Shown piece after piece: positions 45,950-53,478 of a stretch of DNA of 64,000 nt; within the stretch, counting starts at the first letter, position 1; each line of letters begins with the position of its first letter. The translations under genes and the position numbers were made by a program. The notes under the pieces are model-generated. The model worked only from the letters and a program-made list of their open reading frames with translations, searched no databases and had not been told where the DNA came from. This DNA is from Bog-532 sp963824545. GTDB lineage: Bacteria > Actinomycetota > Actinomycetes > Streptosporangiales > Streptosporangiaceae. The stretch spans positions 252,448 through 316,447 of the forward strand of contig CAWGPP010000023.1 in NCBI GenBank assembly GCA_963824545.1. Reading direction: 5' to 3'.

Positions 45950-46185
45950 ACGGCGAGCAACCTCCGCAGGTTACGGCGAGACGCTCGTTACCGGCCCAGC
46001 GAGCCGGGCCTTGTGCCCGGCGAGTGGCCGGTGTGCGGCGAGGTACCACCGCGGGGCGCGTAGCGCAGCGCCGTCCCGGCCCAGCGAGCCGGGCCTTGTG
46101 CCCGGCGAGTGGCCGGTGTGTCGGCGAGGTACCACCGCGCGGGCGCGAAGCGCAGCGGGGGGTTCCGGGGGGTCGCCCCCCCGGG
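45950..46185 (-). repeat. dispersed palindromic repeat, copy C
   Basis: Copy in the same orientation as B. On the minus strand the TAA of the small zinc-ribbon gene is followed after one base by the hairpin CCGGGGGG/CCCCCCGG (46184-46165). A block with GAACCCCCCGCTGCGCTTCG and a duplicated tail with GCCGGTAACGAGCGTCTCGC continue to the end of prfB, a convergent gene. Confidence 0.8.
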
Positions 46186-46371
46186 TTATATGGTCCCGTG
46201 TACCGCGAGCAGCGCCAGCAGGACGATGAGCAGTGCCGAGGCGACCAGGATGTGCGGGCGGTAGCTAGTGGGGGTGTGGTGCACGTCGTTCTTGGCCAGC
46301 CGGCAGGCCGGGCAGCGGCCCTCGCTCACTGGACCTCCGCAGCGTGCGCAGATCAGGTGTTCGCAGCTCAA
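46186..46371 (-). CDS. small zinc-ribbon membrane protein
   Basis: 61 residues. Four cysteines in two CxxC pairs (CARC at 8-11 and CPAC at 20-23) form a zinc ribbon at the N-terminus; HHTPTSYRPH then leads to one membrane helix (ILVASALLIVLLALLAV). This is a soluble metal-binding head on a membrane anchor. The position between prfB and ftsE and the cysteine pattern suggest a real gene although no function is known. The upstream sequence has GGACTCCC with little ribosome-binding similarity. Confidence 0.65.
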   Translation of the reverse strand: MSCEHLICARCGGPVSEGRCPACRLAKNDVHHTPTSYRPHILVASALLIVLLALLAVHGTI

Positions 46372-46610
46372 TGGGAGTCCTTCCGGGGGCGGTCCTGCCT
46401 GGCAGTTGGAGCGTTATAGGGCTCTCCTCGCTAGTTTCCCCCTACACTGTCCAATTGACTAATCCAGGCTACCCCTTGGTGGCCCGCAGTCGCCGTGTCC
46501 ACGGCGGATCACCAGGCCACGTGCCGTTCGCCCGGTCCGGTGGACGCCCGGTGGAACTGCAAAAATGACGCCCGTCCCTCGCCCGTCTCCGACATCGCTG
46601 TGATGGTCCT

Positions 46611-47300
46611 GTGATCAATTTCGATAACGTTACCAAGGTCTACCCCAGCCAGAGCCGTCCAGCTCTGGAGAACGTCAGCATCTCCGTAGACAAGGGCGAG
46701 TTCGTTTTTCTGGTCGGCCCCTCCGGGTCGGGCAAGTCCACGTTCCTCCGGCTGGTCCTGAAGGAGGAACGGCCGACGGACGGCCGGATCCAGGTCTCCG
46801 GGAGGGACCTGGCCCGCCTGTCCAACTGGCGGGTTCCCATGCTCCGCCGGCGGATCGGCTGTGTGTTCCAGGACTTCCGGCTGCTGCCGAACAAGAACGT
46901 CTACCAGAACGTGGCCTTCGCGCTGGAGGTCATCGGCAAGCCGCGCCGGTTCATCCGCAAGGTGGTCCCCGAGGTCATCAACCTGGTCGGCCTGGAGGGC
47001 AAGCACGAGCGGATGCCGGACGAACTGTCCGGCGGCGAGCAGCAGCGGGTCGCCATGGCCCGGGCGTTCGTCAACCGCCCCATGATCCTGCTGGCCGACG
47101 AGCCGACCGGGAACATCGACCCGGGCACCTCCATCGGCATCATGAAGGTCCTGGACCGCATCAACCGGACCGGCACCACGGTCGTCATGGCCACCCACGA
47201 TGCCGCCATCGTCGACTCCATGCGCAAGCGCGTCATCGAACTCGAATACGGCAAGGTGGTCAGGGACCAGTCTCGCGGTGTGTACGGCCAGGCCTACTGA
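46611..47300 (+). CDS. ftsE: cell division ATP-binding protein FtsE
   Basis: 229 residues, GTG start. Walker A GPSGSGKST, Q-loop CVFQDFRLLPNKNVYQNVAFALEVIG, signature LSGGEQQR, Walker B LLADEPTGNIDP and switch His in VMATHDAAIVDSM. FtsE pairs with FtsX to activate peptidoglycan hydrolases at the division site. The ftsX gene follows after 87 bases on the same strand. Confidence 0.95.
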   Translation: MINFDNVTKVYPSQSRPALENVSISVDKGEFVFLVGPSGSGKSTFLRLVLKEERPTDGRIQVSGRDLARLSNWRVPMLRRRIGCVFQDFRLLPNKNVYQNVAFALEVIGKPRRFIRKVVPEVINLVGLEGKHERMPDELSGGEQQRVAMARAFVNRPMILLADEPTGNIDPGTSIGIMKVLDRINRTGTTVVMATHDAAIVDSMRKRVIELEYGKVVRDQSRGVYGQAY

Positions 47301-47387
47301 GGTGCCGTAGCCTGTCCGCCAGGCCATCGGCACACCACCCCGCCGGGCTCTGCCACCCGGCCGAAGTACTGCGAGGGATCAGCACAC

Positions 47388-48299
47388 ATGCGTGCACAGT
47401 TCGTCCTCCAGGAGATCTGGATCGGCCTGCGCCGGAATCTCACCATGACGATCGCCCTCGTCGTGGTGGTGGCGATCAGCCTGTCCCTGCTGGGCGTGGG
47501 CTTGCTGTTCGTCAAGCAGGTCGACGCCACCCGCAGCTACTGGCAGGGCAAGGTCGAAGTCTCGATCTACCTGTGCACCGCGCAGAGCGTCAGCATCCAG
47601 TGCAAGCAGAACGGCCCGTCCACGGGCACCGAGCGGCAGCAGATCCAGCAGCAGCTCACCTCGATGCCGCAGGTCGCGAGCGTCGTCTACCAGTCGCAGC
47701 AGCAGGCCTATCAGCAGTTCAAGCAGGAGTTCTCCAACAACCCGTCGTTCGTCTCCACCGTCTCCCAGGGCGACATCCCGGACTCGTTCCAGGTCAAGCT
47801 GAAGAATCCGCAGGCCGATTACACGACCGTCGCGAGCGCGGTAACGGGCAAGAGCGGCGTGGACTCGGTGATCGATGACCGCTCGATCCTGGCTAAGTTC
47901 TACAAGCTGCTCGGCGGCGCGCGGAACGCTGTGGTCATCGTCGCGGTGATCCTGCTGATCGCGGCGACCCTGCTGGTGGCCAATACGATCCGGCTTTCCG
48001 CCTTCAACCGGCGCCGGGAAACCGGGATCATGCGCCTGGTCGGGGCGTCCAACTTCTACATCCAGCTGCCGTTCCTGCTGGAGGGAATCATCGCCGGCCT
48101 CATCGGCTGGCTGATCTCCGTCGGCCTGCTGGTTGCCGTTAAGTCGCTTTGGCTGGATACGCTACAGCAGTACTTCACTTTCAACGTGATTCTCAGCGCG
48201 GGCGACCTCGTGGAGGTCGTGATCCTCGCGATGTGCGTGGGTGTGCTGCTGTGCGGGGCGACATCGTTCCTCACGCTGCGCCGTTACCTGCGTGTGTGA
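47388..48299 (+). CDS. ftsX: cell division permease-like protein FtsX
   Basis: 303 residues with the FtsX plan: one N-terminal membrane helix (LTMTIALVVVVAISLSLLGVGLLFV), an extracellular domain of about 130 residues (VEVSIYLCTAQSV ... SQQQAYQQFKQEF), and three C-terminal helices (AVVIVAVILLIAATLLVANTI, LLEGIIAGLIGWLISVGLLV, VEVVILAMCVGVLLCGAT). The conserved RRRETGIMRLVGASNFYIQLPFLLEG linker is present. GAGGGA precedes the ATG. FtsX transmits ATP hydrolysis by FtsE to external wall hydrolases. Confidence 0.94.
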   Translation: MRAQFVLQEIWIGLRRNLTMTIALVVVVAISLSLLGVGLLFVKQVDATRSYWQGKVEVSIYLCTAQSVSIQCKQNGPSTGTERQQIQQQLTSMPQVASVVYQSQQQAYQQFKQEFSNNPSFVSTVSQGDIPDSFQVKLKNPQADYTTVASAVTGKSGVDSVIDDRSILAKFYKLLGGARNAVVIVAVILLIAATLLVANTIRLSAFNRRRETGIMRLVGASNFYIQLPFLLEGIIAGLIGWLISVGLLVAVKSLWLDTLQQYFTFNVILSAGDLVEVVILAMCVGVLLCGATSFLTLRRYLRV

Positions 48300-48320
48300 C
48301 CATGACCAGACGGGAGGGAC

Positions 48321-48785
48321 GTGGCTCGGGAGCAAGGGCGGAAGGTGATCGCCCGCAACCGCCGCGCCCGGTACGACTACCGGATCGAGGACACGTACGA
48401 GGCAGGGCTGGTGCTGACGGGGACCGAGGTGAAATCGCTCCGCGCCGGGCGCGCGTCGCTCGCGGACGGTTTCGCCCAGATCTCCGACGGAGAGGTGTGG
48501 CTGCACAACGTGCACATTCCCGAGTACACCCAGGGCACCTGGACCAACCACGAGGTGCGGCGGACCAGGAAACTTCTCCTGCATCGTAGGGAGATCGACA
48601 AGCTGGCCGCCAAGACCGCGGAGCAGGGGTTGACGCTGGTCCCGCTGGAGTTGTACTTCAAAGACGGGAAGGCCAAGGTCGAACTGGGCCTGGGGCGCGG
48701 CAAGCGGACGTATGACAAGCGACAAGACCTGGCCAGCCGGGATGCGGCCAGGGAGGTGCAACGTGCTCTCCGGCGGCGACGGTAA
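48321..48785 (+). CDS. smpB: SsrA-binding protein SmpB
   Basis: 154 residues, GTG start with GGGAGGGA upstream. Core motifs: NRRARYDYRIEDTYEAGLVLTGTEVKSLRAGRASLADGF, EVWLHNVHIPEYTQGT, RKLLLHRREIDKLAAK and the C-terminal basic tail KRTYDKRQDLASRDAAREVQRALRRR. It delivers tmRNA to stalled ribosomes. The tmRNA gene itself is 2.9 kb downstream, so both parts of trans-translation are here. Confidence 0.96.
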   Translation: MAREQGRKVIARNRRARYDYRIEDTYEAGLVLTGTEVKSLRAGRASLADGFAQISDGEVWLHNVHIPEYTQGTWTNHEVRRTRKLLLHRREIDKLAAKTAEQGLTLVPLELYFKDGKAKVELGLGRGKRTYDKRQDLASRDAAREVQRALRRRR

Positions 48786-48799
48786 CGGGGGGGAGGTCA

Positions 48800-50845
48800 G
48801 TGTCCGCGCGTACTCGTGACCGGGGCAGCCACGCCGGCCGTAGCCGTCCGGTGCGGGTTGTTCCGCGTGCGGGCCGGCGGGCTGCACCGCCGGGTCAGCG
48901 GCCACCTCTGCCGCCGCGGCCGCCGTCGGCGCGCGGGCAGCGGCAGGGCCGCCGGCCGTCGATGCGGGCCCGGCGGATCCGGCTGATCGTGATCCTCGTC
49001 ACGGTCGGCATCGTGGTCGCGGGTTTCGTGGACGGCTTCGCACAGGAACCGTCCCCCGAGGGCACCGTCCAGGCATTCCTGCTGGCGTGGCAGCAGCACC
49101 ACTACCGCGCCGCCGCCTCCTACACCACCGGCAGCGCGCCCGCGGTATCCGGCGCCCTGGCCGACGCGTACACCCAGCTGGACGCGACGGCCATGTTCCT
49201 GTCGATGGGCCGGGTCAGCCAGCACGGCAGCTCGGCCCAGGCGCACTTCACCGCCTCGGTGAACCTCGGCGAGGGCGGCCACCAGTGGACCTACTCCGGG
49301 CAGTTCGCGCTGCGCAAGCTCGGTTCCGGCTGGAAGATCGAGTGGTCCCCCGGCGTCATCAACCCCCAGCTGGGCGCGGGTGAGCGGCTGGCCGTGATCA
49401 CGCAGGTGCCGGCCCGGGCGTCGGTGCTGGACGCCGCGGGGCAGCCGCTCGAGGTGCCGTCGGCGGTCTACCAGATCGGCGTCTGGCCCCGGGCGCTGCC
49501 CAACCCCACCGAGACGGCGGACGACTTCGCCGAGGTGACCCAGCTCAACTCCACCCAGGTCCTGGGGCAGATCCAGGCCGCCCCGCCGGGGCAGTTCCTC
49601 ACCCTGCTGTCGCTCGACCCGGATGACTACGCACAGATCTCCCCGGAGCTGGCCCGGGTGCCCGGCCTGACGGTGCGCCGGGTCAGCCAACGGCTGTTCT
49701 CCTCAGAAGCCAGCGAGATCGTCGGCGCGGTCGGCTCGGAGAACTCCGGCATGCTGCGCGACGAAGGCGCCTCCTACCAGCCCGGCACTACGGTCGGCCT
49801 GACCGGCCTGCAGGCCGCCTACCAGCGGCTGCTCGCGGGCTCGCCGACCACCGAGGTGGTGGCCGAAAACGGCAGCGGGCAGCAGGTCGGGGTACTGCAG
49901 CAGTGGCAGGGCAAGCCCGGCCAGCCGGTGCGGACCACGATCGATGCGGGTGTACAGGCGGCGGCGCTCAACGCGCTGGCCTCCGCGCCCAACGCCGGCA
50001 CGGAGATCGTCGCCGTGCAGGCCTCCACCGGCAAGATCCTCGCCGTCGCCGGGCATAACGCCCCCGGCAACCAGCTCCCCAGCGGCGGTGCCCTCAACGC
50101 GCACCTGACGCCCGGGACCGCGTTCACGATCGTGTCGACCGCGGCGCTGCTCGCCATGGGCTTTTCCCCCAGTACCGAGATCCCGTGCACCAGTGTCGCC
50201 AACGTCGGCGGCCAGCTGTTCAGTGACCAGCAGCTCGCCTCCAGCCTGGGCGCCGACACGCCGTTCAGCACCGACTTCGCCCAGGGCTGCGGCACCGCGT
50301 TCGCGGGACTGTCCCGCCGGCTGACCAGCAGTGCCTTCAAGGACGCGGTGACCGGCTTCGGGATCGGGTCGAAGTGGCAGCTGCCGCTGCAGGCCTTTTC
50401 CGGCTCGGTGCCCGCCGCCACCAGCGACGGCCAGCTCGCGGGCGAGACCATCGGCCAGGGCGTCCAGGTGAGCCCGCTCAGCATGGCCCTGATCGCCGCC
50501 GAGGTCGACTCCGGGTCCTGGCGCTCACCGGTCCTCGTCACCAACCCGCCGGACGGTACCGCGTCCGCCCAGGCGCCGCTGACCCCGGGCGCCCTCACCT
50601 CGCTGCGCGCGCTGATGCGCGAGGCCGTGACGTCCGGCTCGGCCAGGAGCGCCAACGTGGCCGGCGCCCCGGTATACGGCCAGACCGCGCTCGTCGAGAG
50701 TGGCAGCGGCCGCAGTACCCAGTGGCAGAGCTGGTTCGTCGGCTACCGCGGCGACGTGGCGTTCGCGGTCCTCGCGTCCAGCCAGTCCCCGCAGATCTCC
50801 GCCTCGGTCCTGGCCGGGCAGTTCCTCACCGGCCTTTCCGGCTGA
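48800..50845 (+). CDS. penicillin-binding-like protein with degenerate catalytic motifs
   Basis: 681 residues from a GTG with GGGAGG upstream. A basic, proline-rich cytoplasmic tail (about 50 residues) precedes one membrane helix (LIVILVTVGIVVAGFV), a MecA-N/NTF2-like domain (EGTVQAFLLAWQQHHYRAAASYT), a PBP dimer domain and a transpeptidase-like domain. The active-site SxxK, usually PGSTFK, is PGTAFT (T440, T443); the SxN motif is GCG at residues 496-498; the KTG motif is GQT near 627-629. It cannot acylate like a normal PBP and is probably a scaffold or regulator. It sits between smpB and ssrA. The fold is still well conserved, so this is a maintained protein rather than debris. Confidence 0.85.
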   Translation: MSARTRDRGSHAGRSRPVRVVPRAGRRAAPPGQRPPLPPRPPSARGQRQGRRPSMRARRIRLIVILVTVGIVVAGFVDGFAQEPSPEGTVQAFLLAWQQHHYRAAASYTTGSAPAVSGALADAYTQLDATAMFLSMGRVSQHGSSAQAHFTASVNLGEGGHQWTYSGQFALRKLGSGWKIEWSPGVINPQLGAGERLAVITQVPARASVLDAAGQPLEVPSAVYQIGVWPRALPNPTETADDFAEVTQLNSTQVLGQIQAAPPGQFLTLLSLDPDDYAQISPELARVPGLTVRRVSQRLFSSEASEIVGAVGSENSGMLRDEGASYQPGTTVGLTGLQAAYQRLLAGSPTTEVVAENGSGQQVGVLQQWQGKPGQPVRTTIDAGVQAAALNALASAPNAGTEIVAVQASTGKILAVAGHNAPGNQLPSGGALNAHLTPGTAFTIVSTAALLAMGFSPSTEIPCTSVANVGGQLFSDQQLASSLGADTPFSTDFAQGCGTAFAGLSRRLTSSAFKDAVTGFGIGSKWQLPLQAFSGSVPAATSDGQLAGETIGQGVQVSPLSMALIAAEVDSGSWRSPVLVTNPPDGTASAQAPLTPGALTSLRALMREAVTSGSARSANVAGAPVYGQTALVESGSGRSTQWQSWFVGYRGDVAFAVLASSQSPQISASVLAGQFLTGLSG

Positions 50846-50939
50846 CCTCTCCCGGCTGGCACCGCGGCTGACTCCTCCGGCTGGACACCTCCGATCGGCT
50901 GCCCGCCGGGCGGGCCCTCTGCGGATGCGGCGCACCCCT

Positions 50940-51178
50940 CTGCTCCCGTTATCTATTCGTTACAAAACTCTCTGTGATCACAGGCAACCATTTGACTACT
51001 CTCTGACGTCTTAGCTGGTGACTGGGTTTCGCTCGGGGGGTTGCGGCCTCAGTCGTCGTAAGAAAGACCGGGTCTCCTCTCGGGAGAGACCTGGCATCCA
51101 GACCGGCTCCGACCCTGCCGGTCGGCCCCCGCGGGCGCATAGGTCACCGCCAGCGCCTGCGGGGGCCATTCTGTGTTA
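50940..51178 (+). other. non-coding region with stable stems before the repeat array
   Basis: No credible frame. Features are the perfect palindrome CTGTGATCACAG (50972-50983), the stem GGTCTC (51071-51076) with GAGACC (51086-51091), and two mutually exclusive pairings at 51101-51125: GACCGG with CCGGTC, or CCGACC with GGTCGG. An AT-rich patch at 50948-50970 may be a promoter. It could be an untranslated small RNA, but no known family is recognised. Confidence 0.3.
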
Positions 51179-51540
51179 GCCCGGGGGGACGACCCCCCGG
51201 AACCCCCCGAATGCGCTCCGCGCCCGCGCGGTGGTACGTCGCCGGCAGTGCTGGCCCGGGGGGGCGACCCCCCGGAACCCCCCGAATGCGCTCCGCGCCC
51301 GCGCGGTGGTACGTCGCCGGCAGTGCTGGCCCGGGGGGGCGACCCCCCGGAACCCCCCGCTGCGCTCCGCGCCCGCGCAGTGGTACGTCGCCGACACACC
51401 GGCCACTCGCCGGGCCTGACGGCCCGGCTCGTTAGTCCGGTAACAACCGTCTCGCCGTAACCCGGCCGCGGTACCTCGCCGATAGCACCGGCCGCTCACC
51501 CGGCCTGACGGCCGGGCTCGCTGGGCCGGTAACGAGCGGC
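51179..51540 (+). repeat. dispersed palindromic repeat, copy D, tandem triplicated
   Basis: Two nearly identical 75-base units (51179-51253 and 51254-51328) are followed by a third, longer unit from 51329. Each opens GCCCGGGGGG and folds as CCGGGGGG-nCGA-CCCCCCGG, followed by AACCCCCC, GCGCTCCGCGCCCGCGCG and GTGGTACGTCGCCG. The third carries the full tail seen in copies A-C, ending near GGTAACGAGCGGCTCGC. A TAG (51177-51179) immediately precedes the array, although no gene ends there. Confidence 0.85.
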
Positions 51541-51568
51541 TCGCTGTGGCCTGCGTGCGGAATCACGG

Positions 51569-51596
51569 TTGGCGCGGCGGTGTTATGGTGTACGGT
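51569..51596 (+). promoter_or_regulatory. putative ssrA promoter
   Basis: TTGGCG (51569-51574) and TACGGT (51591-51596) are 16 bases apart. A start point near 51603 would give a precursor with a 40-base leader removed by RNase P. TATGGT at 51584-51589 is an alternative -10. Confidence 0.4.
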
Positions 51597-51643
51597 CGGG
51601 CGAAGCAGGTCGTCGCGTGCGATGCCCGGCTGACAACTCAAGA

Positions 51644-52008
51644 GGGGGTGAACGGTTTCGACTTCGGTGGTTGATTCAGGGGAAGCGGGCCGAGGGTTGC
51701 GATTGTGACCTCGTTAATCACATGATCGCAAACCAATAAGTGCCAACTCAAAGCGCACTGTCGCTCTCGCCGCCTGAGGCGAGTTAGCGTCTGTCAGCCC
51801 GGGGATGCCTTCGACCCGGTGTCTGGCATCAGCGAGAAGGATTACCGTCTAGCCCGGTCACGGGACTAGCGCGGGACATCAAACAGTGACTGAGCCCGTC
51901 GGCATCTTGCCTGCATGAATGCCGGGGCTGAGAAAAGCAAAGCAGGCTGCGCCCGGAGAAGCCCTGTTGATGCACTGAAGGACGCGGGTTCGATTCCCGC
52001 CACCTCCA
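51644..52008 (+). ncRNA. ssrA: transfer-messenger RNA
   Basis: The 5' end GGGGGTGAACGGTTTCGAC and the 3' end GGGTTCGATTCCCGCCACCTCCA are diagnostic for tmRNA. The acceptor stem pairs GGGGGTG (51644-51650) with CACCTCC (52001-52007), including the G3-U70 wobble needed for alanine charging; CCA is not encoded. The tag reading frame begins at GCC 51742 and encodes ANSKRTVALAA, ending at TGA 51775-51777. The ALAA end directs tagged proteins to degradation. SmpB is encoded upstream. Confidence 0.97.
51742..51777 (+). other. tmRNA proteolysis tag frame
   Basis: GCC resume codon, eleven codons for ANSKRTVALAA and a UGA stop. The stop requires RF2, whose recognition motif is unusual in this genome (residues 204-206 of PrfB). 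Confidence 0.9.
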
Positions 52009-52066
52009 AGAGCGTTCAGTGGAGACCCTGAACGTTGTTGGAGGTGCCCGTTCCCTCGCGAGCCGT

Positions 52067-52096
52067 GCCCGGTGGCCACATGGCCCCGGGCTTTTT
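52067..52096 (+). terminator. intrinsic terminator of ssrA
   Basis: GCCCGG (52067-52072) with CCGGGC (52086-52091), an inner GGCC/GGCC pair around ACAT, and a TTTTT run (52092-52096) make a classic intrinsic terminator 60 bases after the mature tmRNA end. Confidence 0.85.
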
Positions 52097-52191
52097 CATG
52101 CCCCGCGGCCGCTTCGTCGGCGATGTGGGCAGCGTAGTAGGCGCTGTTCACTGAGAATGCCGCCCACATCCATGGGTAGGGAGGGCGGGCG

Positions 52192-52791
52192 TCAGCTGCC
52201 GGTGGGGCTGGGGGCGATTTCGCCGCGGCCGGCCTGCTGGATGTCGGCGGGCAGCAGGTAGCCCACCTGGGCGGCGGCCAGCTGGAGCTGGACGCGCCAC
52301 TCGATGATGGCCAGCCGCTGCTGGTCCTGGGTGTCCGGCAGGTTGCTGAAGTCGCCGTTCCCGACGTCCGCGGCCAGCGTGGCCAGGTAACTGTCCTCGA
52401 GCAGGTACGTATGGGCGTACGGCGCGTTGATCCGCGCCAGCGCCGGGTCCGCCGGGGTGATGGCCGTCATTTGTATCAGGTACCCGGCGAAGCGCTGTTC
52501 GAGCGTTCCCATCTGCTGGGCCGCCACCGCCGGAGTGATGCGGTGCTCGCGGTAACCGTCGAGGTTCGGGTCCGCCTGCTCGAGCAGCTGGTTGACCGGC
52601 AGCCGGACGGCCTCGACAGCGTTCACGTAGCTGTTCAGCGCGGTCGCGGAGATGGCGGGAGGCGGCCCCGTCGCCGGGCGGCTCGCGCCCGCGTTCCCGT
52701 GTTCCGCCAGCATGAGCCCCAGGAACCCCGCCAGCCCCACGACCAGCAGAGACGCCACCCGCCTCCAACGCCCGAATCGAATGTGGCGCAC
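52192..52791 (-). CDS. secreted protein of unknown function
   Basis: 199 residues. Basic N-terminus and hydrophobic segment (VASLLVVGLAGFLGLMLA) look like a signal peptide or single anchor. The exported part is helical (ALNSYVNAVEAVRLPVNQLLEQADPNLDGYREHRI; AQQMGTLEQRFAGYLIQMTAI; DTQDQQRLAIIEWRVQLQLAAAQVGYLLP). No catalytic motif or known domain was recognised. It is convergent with ssrA. Confidence 0.65.
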   Translation of the reverse strand: MRHIRFGRWRRVASLLVVGLAGFLGLMLAEHGNAGASRPATGPPPAISATALNSYVNAVEAVRLPVNQLLEQADPNLDGYREHRITPAVAAQQMGTLEQRFAGYLIQMTAITPADPALARINAPYAHTYLLEDSYLATLAADVGNGDFSNLPDTQDQQRLAIIEWRVQLQLAAAQVGYLLPADIQQAGRGEIAPSPTGS

Positions 52792-52800
52792 GATTATTGA

Positions 52801-53209
52801 TACGGTCTAGCGCGCCAAACGGATTGGGTGGCCGTTAACGGGGTGGCTGAGACCGGCCGGGCGACGGGGCGATAACGGCATAACGGAGACGCCGGACGAA
52901 TCGGGCGGCGAATGTGACCTTTTGCGGCGGCCCGGTAACGTACCCGGGATGGAGCACATGAGCGCAGGTCAGGAGGCATCAGCCCGGAACGGTGAACGGA
53001 GGAGTCGGGAAGATCATATGGACGTATGCGGCCAGAAGCCTGCCGCGCAGCCTGTGTGCTGGTTACGATGACTCGTCAGTGAGCGACATTACACACTGCG
53101 CGGGCATCATTACTTTCGGTGTAGCGCACGTCCGCCGGCAAGCGCCGGGCCTGGGGGGGAAGGGGCCCGGATATGGCTGCCCGTAACGTCGTGTGGGGAG
53201 TGGTCGAGG
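52801..53209. other. intergenic region, 409 bases
   Basis: No gene supported. A 38-codon frame near 52959 lacks G/C third-position bias. TACGAT near 53065 could be the -10 of the downstream small gene, which would then have a leader of about 140 bases. Confidence 0.4.
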
Positions 53210-53404
53210 ATGAGTGACCTGGTTGACCTGACGTCCCGTCTCCTGGAAGACGGTTTCGTGATCTGCTCGGAAAAGACGGGAGACCGTTTCACGGTGCTGC
53301 TGCGGCGGACCCGTGCCGAGGGGCGCCGCGTGTTCTGCGGTACCGGGGAGAGTTTCCCTGACGCCCTGGTGGACGCGGCGGAGGAGGCCGAAGTCGCCGC
53401 CTGA
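53210..53404 (+). CDS. small hypothetical protein
   Basis: 64 residues (VDLTSRLLEDGFVICSEKTG, RFTVLLRRTRAEGRRVFCGT, ALVDAAEEAEVAA). GAGG lies close to the ATG, and codon use has the strong G/C third-position bias of real genes here. The pattern of an exposed sheet with a final acidic helix is seen in small actinobacterial proteins. It ends 75 bases before the convergent regulator gene. Confidence 0.55.
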   Translation: MSDLVDLTSRLLEDGFVICSEKTGDRFTVLLRRTRAEGRRVFCGTGESFPDALVDAAEEAEVAA

Positions 53405-53478
53405 TCGATATCAGCGGCGGGCCAGGGTGCCCGCCATGACGACCGCCCTTAGGCCGGCCGTCGCCAGGAACGACCACC

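Noticed and set aside
51179..51420. Possible CRISPR array from regularly spaced repeats
   Set aside because: Units are contiguous 75-base direct repeats without unique spacers, and no cas genes are seen.
51940..52008. Separate tRNA gene suggested by the T-loop GGTTCGATTCC
   Set aside because: It is the 3' half of the tmRNA; the acceptor partner is at 51644.
52959..53075. 38-codon frame MSAGQEASARNG...
   Set aside because: Third positions are not G/C-biased and no relative is recognised.
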